NCBI RefSeq assembly: GCF_003634635.1
Contig: NZ_RBJB01000004.1
Location: 310,001 to 374,000 of the forward strand
Length of the DNA: 64,000 bases
Direction of reading: 5' to 3'
Source: Marinobacter nauticus
Lineage (GTDB): Bacteria > Pseudomonadota > Gammaproteobacteria > Pseudomonadales > Oleiphilaceae
The notes under the pieces were generated by a model. It searched no databases. It saw only the letters and a program-made list of their open reading frames with translations, and was not told the origin of the DNA. The stretch's first letter is position 1. Each line of letters begins with the position of its first letter. The position numbers and the translations under genes were made by a program. Shown here one piece after another: positions 63,494 through 64,000 of this stretch.

Positions 63494-64000
63494 ACGCATT
63501 CCGGCCGTGGAAGTTCTGGAACCCCGGGCCCGTGATAGCTGGACCCACACCCGCAACGGTGATCCCCGGGGATACATCGATGCCGACAGGCTAAAAGAGC
63601 TGTGGATACACACTGGTACCGCCTGCAACCTGGCCTGCCCGTTTTGCCTGGAGGGTTCCCATCCCGGTGATGGCCGCATCCCGGGCATGAAGCTCATTGA
63701 CGTGAAACCGTTTATCCACGAAGCCATTGACATGGGCGTGGAGCAGTTTTCCTTCACCGGTGGTGAGCCCTTCGTGATCCGGGATTTCGTCAATATCCTG
63801 GACTACGCGAGCCAGTACCGCCCCTGCTTTGTGCTCACCAACGCCACTGAGCCGCTGCACAGGCGCCAGCACCAGGTGCTGCCCTTATTGGATAACCCCT
63901 ATCCGATCCACTTCCGGGTGAGCCTGGATTTTCCCGACCGCGTCCGGCACGACAAGGACCGCGGCGAGGGCAGCTTTGATGAGGCCTTGCAGGGCATCCG
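63459..64000 (+). CDS. Radical SAM protein (partial, continues beyond window)
   Basis: At least 180 residues, cut by the window edge. The [4Fe-4S] cysteines are C56-x3-C60-x2-C63 (CNLACPFC), and FTGGEPF is the SAM-binding GGEP motif. The ATG has AAGGAG seven bases upstream and lies in the last 35 bases of the flavoprotein gene, so translation is coupled. Type of radical SAM reaction unknown. Together with the flavoprotein and the divergent ECF pair it forms one candidate stress module. Confidence 0.9.
   Translation, partial: MPLTKTRPARAKRIPAVEVLEPRARDSWTHTRNGDPRGYIDADRLKELWIHTGTACNLACPFCLEGSHPGDGRIPGMKLIDVKPFIHEAIDMGVEQFSFTGGEPFVIRDFVNILDYASQYRPCFVLTNATEPLHRRQHQVLPLLDNPYPIHFRVSLDFPDRVRHDKDRGEGSFDEALQGI

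Noticed and set aside
1..64000. CRISPR arrays, insertion sequences, prophage, rRNA
   Set aside because: No regularly spaced repeats, transposase, integrase, capsid or rRNA-like sequences were seen on reading both strands.

Overview
The window looks like a chromosomal stretch of a moderately GC-rich marine gammaproteobacterium, most likely Marinobacter or a close relative. This rests on the mix of gene families (monomeric NADP-isocitrate dehydrogenase, a CPA1-type K+/H+ antiporter, NfeD-slipin pair, Cop/Cus copper island, TVP38-flavoprotein fusion) and on a typical gammaproteobacterial tRNA-Gly(CCC). No search was run, so the genus is an inference. No phage, insertion sequence, integrase or CRISPR array is visible.

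Layout. 0-7.2 kb: icd, then on the minus strand a coupled ybaK-antiporter pair and a three-gene operon of Tat-type exported redox proteins (cytochrome c lipoprotein, FAD lactone-oxidase-like enzyme, PLP fold-III enzyme). 7.3-16 kb: a diguanylate cyclase, a serine hydrolase, a lipoprotein and a phosphorelay operon (7TM hybrid kinase with two receivers and Hpt, a membrane protein, a single-receiver regulator). 16-17 kb: a mostly non-coding stretch with RNA structures on both strands. 17-24 kb: exonuclease, queC-queE, an AraC-type regulator, a hydrolase, and a WYL regulator in tandem with a secreted nuclease. 24-32.4 kb: two MFS exporters (one behind a MarR regulator), a Mn2+ exporter behind a yybP-ykoY riboswitch, an L,D-transpeptidase, an SDR enzyme and nfeD-slipin. 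32.4-35.5 kb: an Lpp-like lipoprotein, a second L,D-transpeptidase, a K+/H+ antiporter and tRNA-Gly.

35.5-52.1 kb is a copper-resistance island: a CopRS-type two-component system divergent from a cupredoxin, a multicopper oxidase with CopB, an HMA-like protein, an APC permease with a His tail, a Cu+-ATPase, two small Met-containing exported proteins and CusCBA efflux. Six copies of a direct repeat TTCAG-N6-TTCAG lie only in promoter regions of this island. They are the best candidates for the CopR operator and suggest one regulon that also includes a probable small RNA ending in a strong terminator at 45778-45805.

52.1-64 kb: a LysR regulator/DoxX/ring-cleavage dioxygenase group, an NDH-2-like dehydrogenase, a PEBP protein, a metallophosphatase, a DUF302 protein, a TetR regulator divergent from an AhpD-like protein with palindromic operators, a HAD protein, and an ECF sigma/zinc-finger anti-sigma pair divergent from a TVP38-flavin disulfide reductase fusion. 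A radical SAM gene overlaps the fusion and runs off the right end.
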